Counted from the first letter of the stretch, positions 33,608 through 43,403 are shown. The stretch is DNA of 64,000 bases from an uncultured bacterium (GCA_938030735.1 CALHIM010000011.1:1-64000); one strand, 5' to 3'. Made by a program: numbers and translations. The notes: generated by a model from the letters alone, not told the origin.

Positions 33608-34473
33608 TATTTCGATCCTCCTGTAGTGCTTGAGTTTTGAGTTTTACCAGTTCCAGTTGTAGAAGTTGCTGGTTTTGCAGTTTCATCTGCTTTAACTTTC
33701 TTGCTTTCAAGCTTCATTGTATATTTAGGATAATAGTAGGATTTCGCAGAAAAGTTAAGACTAAATCGGTTAAGTGAACGCTCGAATTTAAAACTCGTAA
33801 TATTTATTGATCGAATTGATCTTTCCATCTTTCTAACAGTATTAATTAGATTATTAAGTGCTTCATCTTGAGATTTAGCAGCTTGTGCTGAATTTGAGCC
33901 TTCACCCTGAAAACCTGCAGAAATTGTTGCTGAGAATTGAATATCTTTCACACCTTCTGGGATTTTATTTGGATCTTCAGTACCGCTAGTTGCTGATGAA
34001 CTAGAAGAATTTGATGTTGGGCTTGATCCTGAAAGACTTTTGTTTGCAGAGGCATCAGAGTCAATACTAAATGAATCAAGGGTTACACCTTCAGAAAAAA
34101 TATTCTTTTCAAGGCTTGCTGCAAGAGCGGCAGCATTCTCGCTATCAGGTAAGGCATCAGCAATAACGCGCAAACCGCCATCTTCGGCATTAGATTTTAA
34201 TTTTTGCTCATTAAGATTCGGATCGGTTTCTAATGAACTCAACTTACTCTTTAAATCTTCAATATTTTGGATATTTTTTTGAATTGTTGAGATACTTTTA
34301 TCTTGTTCGCTAAGAACTTTAGCATTAAATGTAAAAATCCTAAAAAGATAAATCATTCCAACAACAGATGCGCCAGCAATTAAAGCAGCGCCTGCAACTG
34401 CTAAAAACATTATTTGGTTAGCCTTATTAATGGCATTTCGCTTCAAAAAAGCTACTTCTTTATTTTCACCCAT
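33607..34473 (-). CDS. pilO: PilO-like pilus alignment protein
   Basis: This 288-aa bitopic membrane protein has a cytoplasmic N-terminus, one helix (about residues 22-46), a coiled-coil stretch (SEQDKSISTIQKNIQNIEDL), a Ser-rich linker near residue 150, and a ferredoxin-like C-terminal domain. Assignment rests on position between pilN and pilB and on topology, since PilO sequences are poorly conserved. The last 35 residues are Thr/Lys-rich. Confidence 0.72.
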   Translation of the reverse strand: MGENKEVAFLKRNAINKANQIMFLAVAGAALIAGASVVGMIYLFRIFTFNAKVLSEQDKSISTIQKNIQNIEDLKSKLSSLETDPNLNEQKLKSNAEDGGLRVIADALPDSENAAALAASLEKNIFSEGVTLDSFSIDSDASANKSLSGSSPTSNSSSSSATSGTEDPNKIPEGVKDIQFSATISAGFQGEGSNSAQAAKSQDEALNNLINTVRKMERSIRSINITSFKFERSLNRFSLNFSAKSYYYPKYTMKLESKKVKADETAKPATSTTGTGKTQNSSTTGGSK

Positions 34474-35240
34474 TATTTATTCTCCTTTTCAGAATCTTTT
34501 TTTGAATTTTGAGTAAAAATTCCAGCAGGAACCTGAATAGTTGAGTCTGTTACATTCTTTCGACCAAGAGCTTTTACAGCAAAGTTTTTCGAAGAAAATT
34601 TCAAAGCTGCTTCATTTAATTTAAAGCTAACAGCGAAACGCAAAACATTTTGACCTTGTTCATTAGCTCCAAGCGAGCTTTCATTTCGAACAACCGATCC
34701 TTCATCAGCAAGCATGCAAATATTAGAGTCTTTCTCAACTTCACTAGCCTTACATTGAGAGCCTTCGCCGCCATAAATAATTTGTGAATATTTAATTGTT
34801 TTAATAAAAGCTTCAAGGGCTGGAAAACCATTGCCTGCTTGACCTTCAATTGAAACTATTCGAGTTTCAGGGTCATAATTCACTGCAGAAAACTGAACAG
34901 CGTTTTCACCAGTAGTCTGAATTGCTGGTAAAATTGTTCCGATCAATCGTGAGGTATCTGGTGAAGCATTTCTAATTTTTTGAATTGCATTAAGCTGATT
35001 TCGAAGAGTAGCCGCCGTTTCCCCATCTTTAATTTTTTGCATCTCAGCAAATTTGTTCGAGATTTCATTGGTTTTTAAGCCCATAACAAATTGCTGACCT
35101 TGAGTTGTCAGGAATAACAAAACTACTCCCGCAAGCATCGCACCACCAATAATTATAGATACAAAAGTAACTATATTTCGAAGTTGCTGAGCTTTAATGA
35201 GATCGCGTTTAACATCCGGCAAAAGATTAATTTCAATCAT
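34473..35240 (-). CDS. pilN: PilN-like pilus assembly protein
   Basis: This 255-aa protein begins MIEINLLPDVKRDLIKAQQL. The INLLP motif is the PilM-binding signature of PilN. One helix follows (residues 25-48), then a periplasmic domain. It overlaps both pilM and pilO by one base. Confidence 0.85.
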   Translation of the reverse strand: MIEINLLPDVKRDLIKAQQLRNIVTFVSIIIGGAMLAGVVLLFLTTQGQQFVMGLKTNEISNKFAEMQKIKDGETAATLRNQLNAIQKIRNASPDTSRLIGTILPAIQTTGENAVQFSAVNYDPETRIVSIEGQAGNGFPALEAFIKTIKYSQIIYGGEGSQCKASEVEKDSNICMLADEGSVVRNESSLGANEQGQNVLRFAVSFKLNEAALKFSSKNFAVKALGRKNVTDSTIQVPAGIFTQNSKKDSEKENK

Positions 35241-36289
35241 TATTTATTACTCCTTTCGGCTAAACCGACAGCGACCGCAAATTCATTTCCAACACTTGCA
35301 ACCTGCTGTTGATATTTCGCAGGAACATTAATATTTTGGAAAGGATTTGCAGAATAAGACTGAATTCCAGTCTTCGAAGAAACATATTCTGGCATTTGTG
35401 GAATAATTCCAGAAAATCCTGAAAGTGAAATTACCCCAACTTGAGTATTTTGGTATTTTGTTCCTAAAAATTTTATTGATTTAGCGATTTCTTGAACGAA
35501 ATTCTCAAGAGTCATTTCGATGGCTCTAAAAACTTGCCCCTCTAGTTTATCTTGAGCTAAACCGAATTTCATAATAAATTGTCGAGCTTGATCTTCTTTA
35601 ATATTCAAATTTTGAGTAGCAGATTTAACCAAGCTTGATATTCCAGTAGGAATTGTACGAACAAGCCTTGGAGCACCTTGATACACAATAGATAAGTCAG
35701 TAGAAAGCTCGCCCATATCAATAATTAGCTGAGCCTGATCGGATTGGTTAGGCATAAATAAAGCACGAGTCATTGCTAAAGAATCAGGTTCGCTCGCAAC
35801 TACATTCAAGCCTAGACCTTCAATAAATTCCATCTTTTCTTCGCTATAAGTTTTAGCCGTACTTGCAAGTAAGATCTCCAATGAATCAGGGTTAGAAGGA
35901 GATTCTCCAAGAAGAGCCCAATCAACTTGGGCGTCATCAACCGCCATTGGAATATACTGATCAACTTGATATTTTATGTTTTTTTGTAATTCTCTCATAT
36001 CCTGTTTTGGTACTTCGAAAATTGTCGTGAATGTCTTCTGGGACGTAAGACTAATCGCTACATTTTTTGTTTTAATATCGCTCTGCCCGATCATTGTTGA
36101 GATAATTTCTCCCAAACGACGACGGCTTTCATCAGAATTACTTAAAACCAATTGAGGGTCGACTGGTGTATAACCGAGGCCAACCAAATTCCAAGAATTC
36201 TCTCCAGCTTTCGAAAGCTGGACAGCACGAATCGCATTTGTTCCAATATCTAACGAGAAGAAATCGCCCACACCTTTAATATTAATCAT
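35240..36289 (-). CDS. pilM: Actin-like pilus assembly protein
   Basis: This 349-aa cytoplasmic actin-fold ATPase binds PilN. It has SLDIGTNAIRAVQLSK at the start, LIIDMGELSTDLSIVYQG in the middle and SLSGFSGIIPQMPEYV near the end. It heads the pilus operon. TAAAAT at 36296-36301 lies 6 nt before the ATG, so although GAGG occurs between them the mRNA is probably leaderless. Confidence 0.9.
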   Translation of the reverse strand: MINIKGVGDFFSLDIGTNAIRAVQLSKAGENSWNLVGLGYTPVDPQLVLSNSDESRRRLGEIISTMIGQSDIKTKNVAISLTSQKTFTTIFEVPKQDMRELQKNIKYQVDQYIPMAVDDAQVDWALLGESPSNPDSLEILLASTAKTYSEEKMEFIEGLGLNVVASEPDSLAMTRALFMPNQSDQAQLIIDMGELSTDLSIVYQGAPRLVRTIPTGISSLVKSATQNLNIKEDQARQFIMKFGLAQDKLEGQVFRAIEMTLENFVQEIAKSIKFLGTKYQNTQVGVISLSGFSGIIPQMPEYVSSKTGIQSYSANPFQNINVPAKYQQQVASVGNEFAVAVGLAERSNK

Positions 36290-36295
36290 GCCTCT

Positions 36296-36325
36296 ATTTT
36301 AACATAAACGTAATTAAAAAATCAA
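36296..36325 (-). promoter_or_regulatory. Pilus operon promoter, leaderless
   Basis: On the minus strand, TTGATT, 18 nt, then TAAAAT (36296-36301), 6 nt before the pilM ATG. Confidence 0.65.
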
Positions 36326-36388
36326 GCTTTTTTATTTTTATTTTACAAACTTTTATGTTAAAATAAAAAGACATTAAAAGGAGATTTT

Positions 36389-37465
36389 ATGAGTTTATCA
36401 ATTGGAATTGTTGGACTACCAAATGTTGGCAAATCAACACTATTTAACGCACTAACTAATAATGATATTTTAGCAGCAAATTACCCTTTTGCAACAATTG
36501 AGCCAAATACTGGAATTGTACCAGTGCCAGATTCACGCTTAAATAAATTAGCTGAAATTTACGGATCGCAAAAAATTATTCCAGCAACAGTAACTTTTGT
36601 TGATATTGCCGGGCTAGTCGCAGGAGCTTCTAAAGGTGAAGGTTTGGGCAATAAATTTCTCGCAAATATTCGCCAATGCGACGCAATTGTTCATATTGTT
36701 CGAGCTTTCGTGAATAATGATATTGTTCATGTTTCGAATGAAGTTAACCCAAAAAATGATATTGAGGTTATTAATACTGAGTTAATTTTAGCAGATATTC
36801 AAACTATTGAAAACCGCTTGCCAAAACTCCAAAAAGAGGCAAAGGCAAAACCAGCTCTTCGAAAACAAGCTGAATACTTGAACAAATTAGTTGAACAACT
36901 TCAAGCTGGAGTTCTTCTCTCTTCAATAGAAGATTTAGATTACGAAGCAATTCAAGATTTACATTTGCTAACCGCAAAACCTGTAATTTATGCGTTCAAT
37001 GTTGATGAAAATACTTTAACCGATGGAGCTAAAAAAGAAGAACTTTCAAAAATGGTTCTCCCTGCAAAGTCAATATTCGTATGCGCCAAGTTAGAGGAAG
37101 AGCTAAAAGGTTTAAGTGAGGAAGATTCAAAAGATTTACTCGAAAGCTACGGAGTTCAAGAAACTGGCTTGAATCAGATGATCCATGCTGCCTATGACAC
37201 GCTTGGTCTGCAAAGTTATATGACAGCAGGACCAAAAGAAGTCCATGCCTGGACAATCAAGAAAGGGTGGACAGCTCCACAAGCTGCAGGAGTAATTCAT
37301 ACAGATTTCGAAAGAGGTTTTATTGCTGCGCAAGTTATCGACTTTAATGATTTAATTGAAGCTGGCAGTGAGCTTGAAGCAAAGAATCGCGGGAAAATTC
37401 GAACTGAAGGCAAAGAATATATTATGTCACCAAATGATGTTGTTGAATTTAGGTTTAACGTTTAA
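36389..37465 (+). CDS. ychF: Ribosome-binding ATPase YchF
   Basis: This 358-aa Obg-related P-loop protein prefers ATP. It has GIVGLPNVGKSTLFNALT, DIAGLVAGASKGEGLGNKFL, and NVDENTL in place of a standard NKxD. A coiled-coil insertion spans residues 130-170. The C-terminal TGS domain ends GKEYIMSPNDVVEFRFNV. The ATG follows AAGGAG. Single-gene unit. Confidence 0.96.
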   Translation: MSLSIGIVGLPNVGKSTLFNALTNNDILAANYPFATIEPNTGIVPVPDSRLNKLAEIYGSQKIIPATVTFVDIAGLVAGASKGEGLGNKFLANIRQCDAIVHIVRAFVNNDIVHVSNEVNPKNDIEVINTELILADIQTIENRLPKLQKEAKAKPALRKQAEYLNKLVEQLQAGVLLSSIEDLDYEAIQDLHLLTAKPVIYAFNVDENTLTDGAKKEELSKMVLPAKSIFVCAKLEEELKGLSEEDSKDLLESYGVQETGLNQMIHAAYDTLGLQSYMTAGPKEVHAWTIKKGWTAPQAAGVIHTDFERGFIAAQVIDFNDLIEAGSELEAKNRGKIRTEGKEYIMSPNDVVEFRFNV

Positions 37466-37470
37466 GATAA

Positions 37471-37504
37471 TAAAAAACCACATACAATGTTTTGTGGTTT
37501 TTAT
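37471..37504 (+). terminator. ychF terminator
   Basis: AAACCACA/TTGTGGTTT stem with an A-rich 5' side and T-rich 3' side. It may also terminate tlyA on the other strand. Confidence 0.8.
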
Positions 37505-37514
37505 TTTGTATAAA

Positions 37515-38237
37515 TTATTTATTCAATACTTTCAGAATATAGAATCTCTCTTGATTACCTTTAGAACCTTTTACTCCACTATCTCTTTTATCTTTTATGT
37601 ATAAATTATTTATACGACACCAATTTTCGAATTCTTGAAGTATTCTTCTTCGATATGAATTATTTTTAACGATGCCGTTAGTAGTTCCACTTCTACCTGC
37701 TTCAAATTGTGGCTTAACCATTGCAATTATTAGCGTGTCTTTATTAGATAATTTTGTAACACTCGGTAAAATTTCTTTTATAGATATGAAACTAACATCA
37801 ATAACAACTAAATCAATTTTTTGACTCGTATTAAAAGCTCTTATGTCTGTTTTTTCATGAAGTTCAACTTTTTTATGCACTCTTAACTTTGGATGAAGTT
37901 GGTTTGTGCCAACATCAACAGCAATAACTTTTTTTGCACCATTCCTCAATGAATAATCCGTAAATCCACCAGTACTCGAACCAACATCTAAGACAACTTT
38001 ATCTTTAAAATTAATTTTCATTGTTTTTGCAACGCTTTCAAGCTTAAGACCTGCCCTTGAAACATATTGAATATCTTGAAGAAGCTTTATCTCCGAATCA
38101 ATATTAGTAAAAAATCCAGGCTTAGTCCTTTTTACACCATCAACAAAAACTTTACCCAGTTTAATATAGCTTTCAGCCTGAGAACGACTATCAACTATCT
38201 TTCTTTGAGTTAATAAAATATCTAGTCTAGTTTTCAC
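37515..38237 (-). CDS. tlyA: TlyA-family rRNA 2'-O-methyltransferase, GTG start
   Basis: I choose GTG 38237 (240 aa) because the family start KTRLDILLTQRKIVDSRSQA follows directly, and because TATAAT at 38245-38250 lies 7 nt upstream, so the longer open frame would not be transcribed. Domains are an S4 RNA-binding domain (residues 1-60) and an FtsJ-like methyltransferase with VLDVGSSTGGFTDYSL and VVIDVSFISIKEILP. Family members methylate 16S and 23S rRNA or act as hemolysins; rRNA modification is the safer call. Confidence 0.9.
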   Translation of the reverse strand: MKTRLDILLTQRKIVDSRSQAESYIKLGKVFVDGVKRTKPGFFTNIDSEIKLLQDIQYVSRAGLKLESVAKTMKINFKDKVVLDVGSSTGGFTDYSLRNGAKKVIAVDVGTNQLHPKLRVHKKVELHEKTDIRAFNTSQKIDLVVIDVSFISIKEILPSVTKLSNKDTLIIAMVKPQFEAGRSGTTNGIVKNNSYRRRILQEFENWCRINNLYIKDKRDSGVKGSKGNQERFYILKVLNK

Positions 38238-38355
38238 ATTGTATATTATACCACATTTCATCTTAAAAATATATACAAGCTTATTGTTCAATTTTTTTAT
38301 ACAATAAAAAATAAGCTGGTTCTTAAAATTCCAGCCTATTTCTTAATAACCTTAA

Positions 38356-38916
38356 CTATTTTTGGCGTTCTCGATATTCGCCAGTTGAAGTATCGACAGA
38401 AATAACATCATTTTCCTTAATAAAGGCAGGTACTTTAACTGTAATTCCAGTTTCAAGTTCAGCATCTTTCAAAACGTTTGAAGTCGTATCACCCTTTACC
38501 ACATTTTCAGTATAAACAACTTTTAACCAAACATTTTTAGGTAACTCAACATTAATAACTTTTCCATCAAAAAATTGCAAATTCAATTCTTCTGCTTCTT
38601 TCAAATATCCAGCAGCTTCATCAATAATTTCCTTCGAAAGTTGAAATTGCTCAAAAGTCTCTGGGTCCATAAAATGAAAATCTTCACCGTCATTATAGAG
38701 ATATTGAACTTTTTTATTCGAAACCTCTGCTGGTTCAACTTTATCTTGACCCTTAAAAGTTTTTGGCAATAAAGCTCCCGTAATAAGGTTCTTAATTTTT
38801 AAACTTACGATACTTCCACCGCGACCAACAACTTTTTGGTTATATTCAACCACTCGATATGGTTGACCATCAAGCTGAAAAACTACACCCTTTTTTAAAT
38901 CAGTTGGTTGATACAT
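38356..38916 (-). CDS. efp: Elongation factor P with Arg at the tip
   Basis: This 186-aa factor relieves stalling at polyproline. Three OB-like domains are visible with LYNDGEDFHFMDPETFEQ and GITVKVPAFIKENDVISVDT. The loop that reaches the peptidyl centre reads VVGRGGSI with Arg32, where E. coli has a modified Lys34 and Pseudomonas a rhamnosylated Arg32. No EarP-like or EpmA-like modifying gene is in the window. Ribosome binding site AAGGAGGAG. Confidence 0.96.
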   Translation of the reverse strand: MYQPTDLKKGVVFQLDGQPYRVVEYNQKVVGRGGSIVSLKIKNLITGALLPKTFKGQDKVEPAEVSNKKVQYLYNDGEDFHFMDPETFEQFQLSKEIIDEAAGYLKEAEELNLQFFDGKVINVELPKNVWLKVVYTENVVKGDTTSNVLKDAELETGITVKVPAFIKENDVISVDTSTGEYRERQK

Positions 38917-38943
38917 TTTCTCCTCCTTAAATTATTTTAAAAA

Positions 38944-38980
38944 ATAAATCTTCCCTACCCAGTTTTGAGCAAGGAAGATT
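38944..38980 (-). terminator. Terminator of rpsF-ssb-rpsR
   Basis: On the minus strand, AATCTTCC and GGAAGATT pair around a 17-nt loop, followed by TATTTT. Confidence 0.65.
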
Positions 38981-38990
38981 CGAAAATCAA

Positions 38991-39191
38991 TTAAGCATTT
39001 GTTACGAATGCTAGCAATGCCAAATGACGAGCTCGTTTGATAGCAACTGTCAATTGTCGTTGTTGTTTAGCGCTCAAACCAGTTTTTGTAGCTGGCTCAA
39101 TTTGACCATAAATGTTAACAAATTTTTGCAAAGTTTTAACATCTCGGTAATCAAAATACGCTGGGATTTCTCGTTTAAATCGTTTAGCCAT
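38991..39191 (-). CDS. rpsR: Ribosomal protein bS18
   Basis: This 66-aa 30S protein has PAYFDYRDVKTLQKFVNIYG and KQQRQLTVAIKRARHLALL, both characteristic of S18. It is the last gene of the conserved rpsF-ssb-rpsR operon. S18 binds S6 in the platform of the small subunit. Confidence 0.96.
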   Translation of the reverse strand: MAKRFKREIPAYFDYRDVKTLQKFVNIYGQIEPATKTGLSAKQQRQLTVAIKRARHLALLAFVTNA

Positions 39192-39208
39192 TTTACTCCT
39201 TAATTAAA

Positions 39209-39640
39209 TTAGAATGGAATATCGGATAGGTCGATTGGCTCATCCGAAAAGTCATCGCCGATAGTTGGCTCTTCATTTTTTTGTACTGAAGATGCGCTTC
39301 CACTGCGATTTCCATCACTCACAAAGCTAAATTCTTCAACTACAACATCAATCGCACTTCGATTTTTACCAGTATCTTTATCTTGCCAAGTTCGTTGTTG
39401 CAAACGACCGCTCACAAGTAGTTGGCGACCTTTCGATACATATTTTGAAATCGTTTCGCCAGTTTTGCCCCAAGCAGTACAGTTAATGAAGCTGGTTTCT
39501 TCTTGGCGCTCACCGTTAGTACTATTCCAAGTTCGGTTAATAGCAAGAGTGAAACTTGCAAGATTTTGGCCGTTTGGAGTTGTTCGAAGTTCTGGGTCTG
39601 CAGTTAAGTTTCCCATCAAAATTACTTTGTTAAAAGCCAT
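39209..39640 (-). CDS. ssb: Single-stranded DNA-binding protein
   Basis: This 143-aa protein has an OB fold from residue 4 to 105 (NKVILMGNLTADPELRTTPN; SFINCTAWGKTGETISKYV), a short disordered linker, and the acidic tip DLSDIPF that recruits replication and repair enzymes. Position between rpsF and rpsR is standard. Confidence 0.96.
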   Translation of the reverse strand: MAFNKVILMGNLTADPELRTTPNGQNLASFTLAINRTWNSTNGERQEETSFINCTAWGKTGETISKYVSKGRQLLVSGRLQQRTWQDKDTGKNRSAIDVVVEEFSFVSDGNRSGSASSVQKNEEPTIGDDFSDEPIDLSDIPF

Positions 39641-39665
39641 AACTATCTTCTATCCTATTCTTAAA

Positions 39666-39977
39666 TTATTTTTCTTCTGATTCTACAACTGGTCGTGCTT
39701 CTGCTTTAACAAGCAAATATCGCAAAACTTCGTCGGTAATGTTCAAAGTGTTACTGATTTTTAGAGGTGCAGTAGCTGGAAGTTTAACATCCATTGCAAC
39801 ATAAATTGCAAAATCCTGACCTTTAATATCGTAAGCAAGTTTTTTCTTACCCCAGTTGTCTTCTTTTGCAATTTCACCGCCGTTAGCAGTAACCAAACTT
39901 CGAACCTTATCAAGCACTTTTTCAAGATCACTTTCGAAGTCTGGATGAACAAGAACTGTAAGTTCGTAATCCTTCAT
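39666..39977 (-). CDS. rpsF: Ribosomal protein bS6
   Basis: This 103-aa 30S protein has the start MKDYELTVLVHPDFESDLEK, then NWGKKKLAYDIKGQDFAIYV, and a short acidic tail. The leader upstream (39978-40040) has a TATAAT-type -10 and a potential stem (AGCTTATT/AATAGGCT), which might be an S6:S18-type regulatory leader; that is inference. Confidence 0.96.
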   Translation of the reverse strand: MKDYELTVLVHPDFESDLEKVLDKVRSLVTANGGEIAKEDNWGKKKLAYDIKGQDFAIYVAMDVKLPATAPLKISNTLNITDEVLRYLLVKAEARPVVESEEK

Positions 39978-40122
39978 TTTTACTCCTTTGGTTAAAGCCT
40001 ATTCTTTCAAATAAGCTGAGCTAATATTCTTTTAAATTATATCATTTTTAGAGAAAAAAATCAATAAAACTCAAATATTTATTTAACTTTAAGAGTCTAT
40101 TAAAATATTATTAGAAAATAAA

Positions 40123-40150
40123 AAAAATCGGCAAATTATTCACCGATTTC
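40123..40150 (-). terminator. ftsK terminator
   Basis: On the minus strand, AATCGG and CCGATT pair around an 11-nt loop that holds the stop codon, followed by TTTTTTTT. Confidence 0.85.
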
Positions 40151-42400
40151 TTCATAGCTTGAAACCAAAACCTCGCGAGGTTTTGAACCGTTTGGAGGAC
40201 CAACAATTCCTTTATCTTCCATATCATCGATCAATTTTGCGGCACGACTATAACCAATTCCGAGCCTACGTTGCAAATAGCTAGTTGAAGCTTTTCGTGC
40301 TTCAATTACAATCTTTACAGCTGTTTCGAAAGTTTCATCAACCGAAGAGCTACCGCCATTCATTACAACACCACCCATTGAGCTTGGCGTCTGAACTGGT
40401 TGCGAAATAACTTCGTCATTATATTGCGGCGGACCTTGCGAACGGATAAAATTAGTTACCCGCAAGACTTCCTCATCGGTTACCCAAGCTCCCTGAACAC
40501 GCTTCAAATTAGAAGCTCCATTCATATAGAAAAGCATATCACCATAACCAAGGAGTTTTTCAGCACCACCACGATCAAGGATTGTTCGAGAATCACCATT
40601 TGCCGCAACCTTAAAAGCAATTCGACTCGGAACATTGCCTTTAATCAAGCCCGTCACAACGCTAACAACTGGTTTTTGAGTTGCAAGAACAAGATGAATT
40701 CCAACTGCACGTGCTTTTTGAGCAATTCGGACAATCATAGCTTCAACATCTTTTGAGGCCGCCATCATTAAGTCAGCGAGCTCATCAACCACAATTACGA
40801 TATACGGCAAAGGCTCAAGAAGTTTTGGCTCTTCCCCTTCTGGTGTATTCTTCTTTATTTTTTCGTTTTTCGAAATTACATGCTTATTATAGCTCTTGAT
40901 TTCTTTAATTTTTTCATCAGCTAAAACACGATAGCGCCGCTCCATTTCATTCACTGCCCAGCGAAGAGCTGAGAGCGCTTTTTCGGAATCATTAATAATT
41001 GGCGTTAAAAGGTGTGGAATATCTTCATAAGCAGTCATTTCTACAACTTTTGGATCAACCATAATTAACTTCAATTCGCTTGGTGAATGGCGATAAAGCA
41101 AGCTCGTTAAAAGTGCGTTCATCATTACAGATTTTCCTGAACCAGTTTGACCAGCAATCAAAAGATGTGGCATTTTTGCCAAATTTCCAACAACTGGATG
41201 GCCAGAAATATCTTTACCTATTGCAAAAGTTAATGGGTCGTGTGAGTTTTTCCATTCCTTTGAATCTAGAACACCATAAAGCCGCACATCAGCCGACTTC
41301 AAATTTGGAATTTCAATACCAACTGCACGCTTTCCTGGAATTGGAGCTTCAACACGAATCGCTTCAGCCGCCAAATTTAGAGCGATATTATCACTAAGAT
41401 TTTCAATTCTGCTTAATTTAACGCCACTTTGCGGAACTAAAGTATATTGAGTTACTCTTGGGCCAATATTTGCAGCTTCCATTTCAACTTCAATATTAAA
41501 TTCACTCAAAGTATTTTTAATTGTGCGTGCATTTTGTTCAACATCACCAGCATCGGCAGGAGCTTGCGATTGCTCAAGTAAACTAAAATCTGGTGCCTTC
41601 CATTTTGAATCATCAAAAATATGCCCAGTATTTTCTGGTTTTTTGGTTTCTTCTTTCGAAACCTTCTCTAGCTTCTTTGAAATTCGCATCAAGCCTTTTT
41701 TCTCTTTTGGCTCGTCTTTTTCTTGTGATTTTTTATCTAATACTGCAACGCCAGCATTTAACTTAATTTCTGGTTTTTCTTCAGCAGAATCGTTAACTTT
41801 TTTCAACAGCATTGATTCTTTAGCTTTTTCGAAAACCTTGGCATTTTTAGATTCATTGGCAAAATCGCTAGTTTTAAGCATCTCGCCAATCTTTTTAATC
41901 ACCACGATTGGTGAAACTCTTAAAATCGAAAGAAGCGTAATTGAAATTAACAAAAGATAAATAATTGCTGCCACCATTGAATTAACCATTGCTAGCATAA
42001 TTTTATTCGAAACTTCTCCGCTCCAACCTCCGTAATGAACACCAGCTGAAGTTTTAAATAAACCAAAAAATCCACTTAGCCAAATTAAAATTAGAATTAG
42101 ACCAAAAGTATTTAAAATTGGAAATCGATTTTGCTCATCACGAAAGATTTCAACAGCAATAAAAATCAAAACTGCTGGTAAAAAGAAAGTTGCCCAGCCC
42201 ATAAGCCCAAGAAATGCTTTATGAATTGCAACCAATGCCGAACCACCAGCACCAAACCAACTTAAAATAAGAAAAAGTGAAAAAGCAATCAAAATAACTG
42301 CGCCAACCTGTGCCCAGAAACCAGCCGGCAAAACACTTTGTTTTGGAGCTGAAACTTTTTTAGATTTACCTTTTGTTGATTTTACTTGTTTTTTAGCCAT
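40136..42400 (-). CDS. ftsK: DNA translocase FtsK/SpoIIIE
   Basis: The protein is 754 aa from ATG 42400. Four N-terminal helices (about residues 20-150), a charged linker with many Lys/Glu, the FtsK alpha/beta motor (Walker A IAGQTGSGKSVMMNALL; Walker B YIVIVVDELADLMM; LATQKPVV) and a C-terminal winged-helix gamma domain (LQRRLGIGYSRAAKLIDDME) that reads polar KOPS-type sequences. It moves DNA at division and activates Xer recombination at dif. TATAAT at 42412-42417 is 5 nt before a TTG (42406) and 11 nt before the ATG, so initiation is leaderless or nearly so. Confidence 0.94.
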   Translation of the reverse strand: MAKKQVKSTKGKSKKVSAPKQSVLPAGFWAQVGAVILIAFSLFLILSWFGAGGSALVAIHKAFLGLMGWATFFLPAVLIFIAVEIFRDEQNRFPILNTFGLILILIWLSGFFGLFKTSAGVHYGGWSGEVSNKIMLAMVNSMVAAIIYLLLISITLLSILRVSPIVVIKKIGEMLKTSDFANESKNAKVFEKAKESMLLKKVNDSAEEKPEIKLNAGVAVLDKKSQEKDEPKEKKGLMRISKKLEKVSKEETKKPENTGHIFDDSKWKAPDFSLLEQSQAPADAGDVEQNARTIKNTLSEFNIEVEMEAANIGPRVTQYTLVPQSGVKLSRIENLSDNIALNLAAEAIRVEAPIPGKRAVGIEIPNLKSADVRLYGVLDSKEWKNSHDPLTFAIGKDISGHPVVGNLAKMPHLLIAGQTGSGKSVMMNALLTSLLYRHSPSELKLIMVDPKVVEMTAYEDIPHLLTPIINDSEKALSALRWAVNEMERRYRVLADEKIKEIKSYNKHVISKNEKIKKNTPEGEEPKLLEPLPYIVIVVDELADLMMAASKDVEAMIVRIAQKARAVGIHLVLATQKPVVSVVTGLIKGNVPSRIAFKVAANGDSRTILDRGGAEKLLGYGDMLFYMNGASNLKRVQGAWVTDEEVLRVTNFIRSQGPPQYNDEVISQPVQTPSSMGGVVMNGGSSSVDETFETAVKIVIEARKASTSYLQRRLGIGYSRAAKLIDDMEDKGIVGPPNGSKPREVLVSSYEEIGE

Positions 42401-42446
42401 AATCAATTTATATTATATCACAAAAACGTTTTTTCGAAAACTATTT

Positions 42447-43403
42447 TTAACTCTTTAATTTGCTAGCAATTTCAAGAATTGTTGACTCAGCTAAATTCCA
42501 AGGATCAACACTTTCAGTTTTAATAATTTCATCTACCTGTGTGAATTTCGAAACAATCTCAGCAAGTTGGCTTTCGCTCAGATTTCGCGCAAAATTCTCC
42601 ATTTTTCCTAAAGCCCAAGTATTCGCACCGATTTCTTTAGCAATTTCTGCCGTAGTTTTCCCGATATTTTTACCGATTTTTAAGACTACTAAATTAAAAA
42701 TTTGTGTTGAAATCATTCCTAAAAAGCGAAAAGCTCCATCTTTGCCATCTGTAATTTTTAATTTCGAAAACTCCTCTTGTAATTTCAAAATATCGCCCAA
42801 AAACATCATTTCAATAATTGCAAATGCATTACTCTCAATATTCTGCGGAACAAATTCACGAATATTTTGTTCATTAGCCTCACCAATTAACGCTATTTTT
42901 TCGATTGCATCACGTATTCGCCATTCATCAACACCAACCCAAGAAATCAAAAAACTCGCCGTTTTATTATCAAGCGATAAGCCTTGTTTTTTTGCGAAAA
43001 GTCGTGCAAATTCTACCAAATTTTTCGAATCTCTTGCGGTTAAATTCTTAAATTCATATAATTCAACAATTTTCGAAATCGACTTATAAACAACTGATCG
43101 CTTATCGATTTTATCTTCAACTAAGCAAAGATGAACATCGGTTGAAATTCTTGGTAAAATTTCAGCTAAATTCTGCCAAATTTCTGAATTTTCGCTCAAA
43201 TTTCGAATATAAACAAAACGTTTTTCAGACAACAAGCTAACGCCACAAATTAAACTCACAAAATCACTCTTCGAAAGCTCATCGGAGTTACTTTTTTGAA
43301 TTTCAAAACCAGATTTTTCAGCATCGATCTTCATTTTAGCAAGTTGAGCAGTGCGTTCATAAGAGTTGTCGCCATATAGAATTGTTATTTTTCCACCAAT
43401 CAT
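42447..43403 (-). CDS. holA: DNA polymerase III delta subunit
   Basis: This 318-aa clamp-loader subunit opens the beta ring. It has KITILYGDNSYERTAQLAKM at the start (degenerate P-loop region), LCLVEDKIDKRSVVYKSI, and a C-terminal helical collar. Its start overlaps the stop of mutM (TGATGA), so the two are co-transcribed. Assignment rests on overall resemblance to the HolA family, which is divergent. Confidence 0.85.
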   Translation of the reverse strand: MIGGKITILYGDNSYERTAQLAKMKIDAEKSGFEIQKSNSDELSKSDFVSLICGVSLLSEKRFVYIRNLSENSEIWQNLAEILPRISTDVHLCLVEDKIDKRSVVYKSISKIVELYEFKNLTARDSKNLVEFARLFAKKQGLSLDNKTASFLISWVGVDEWRIRDAIEKIALIGEANEQNIREFVPQNIESNAFAIIEMMFLGDILKLQEEFSKLKITDGKDGAFRFLGMISTQIFNLVVLKIGKNIGKTTAEIAKEIGANTWALGKMENFARNLSESQLAEIVSKFTQVDEIIKTESVDPWNLAESTILEIASKLKS

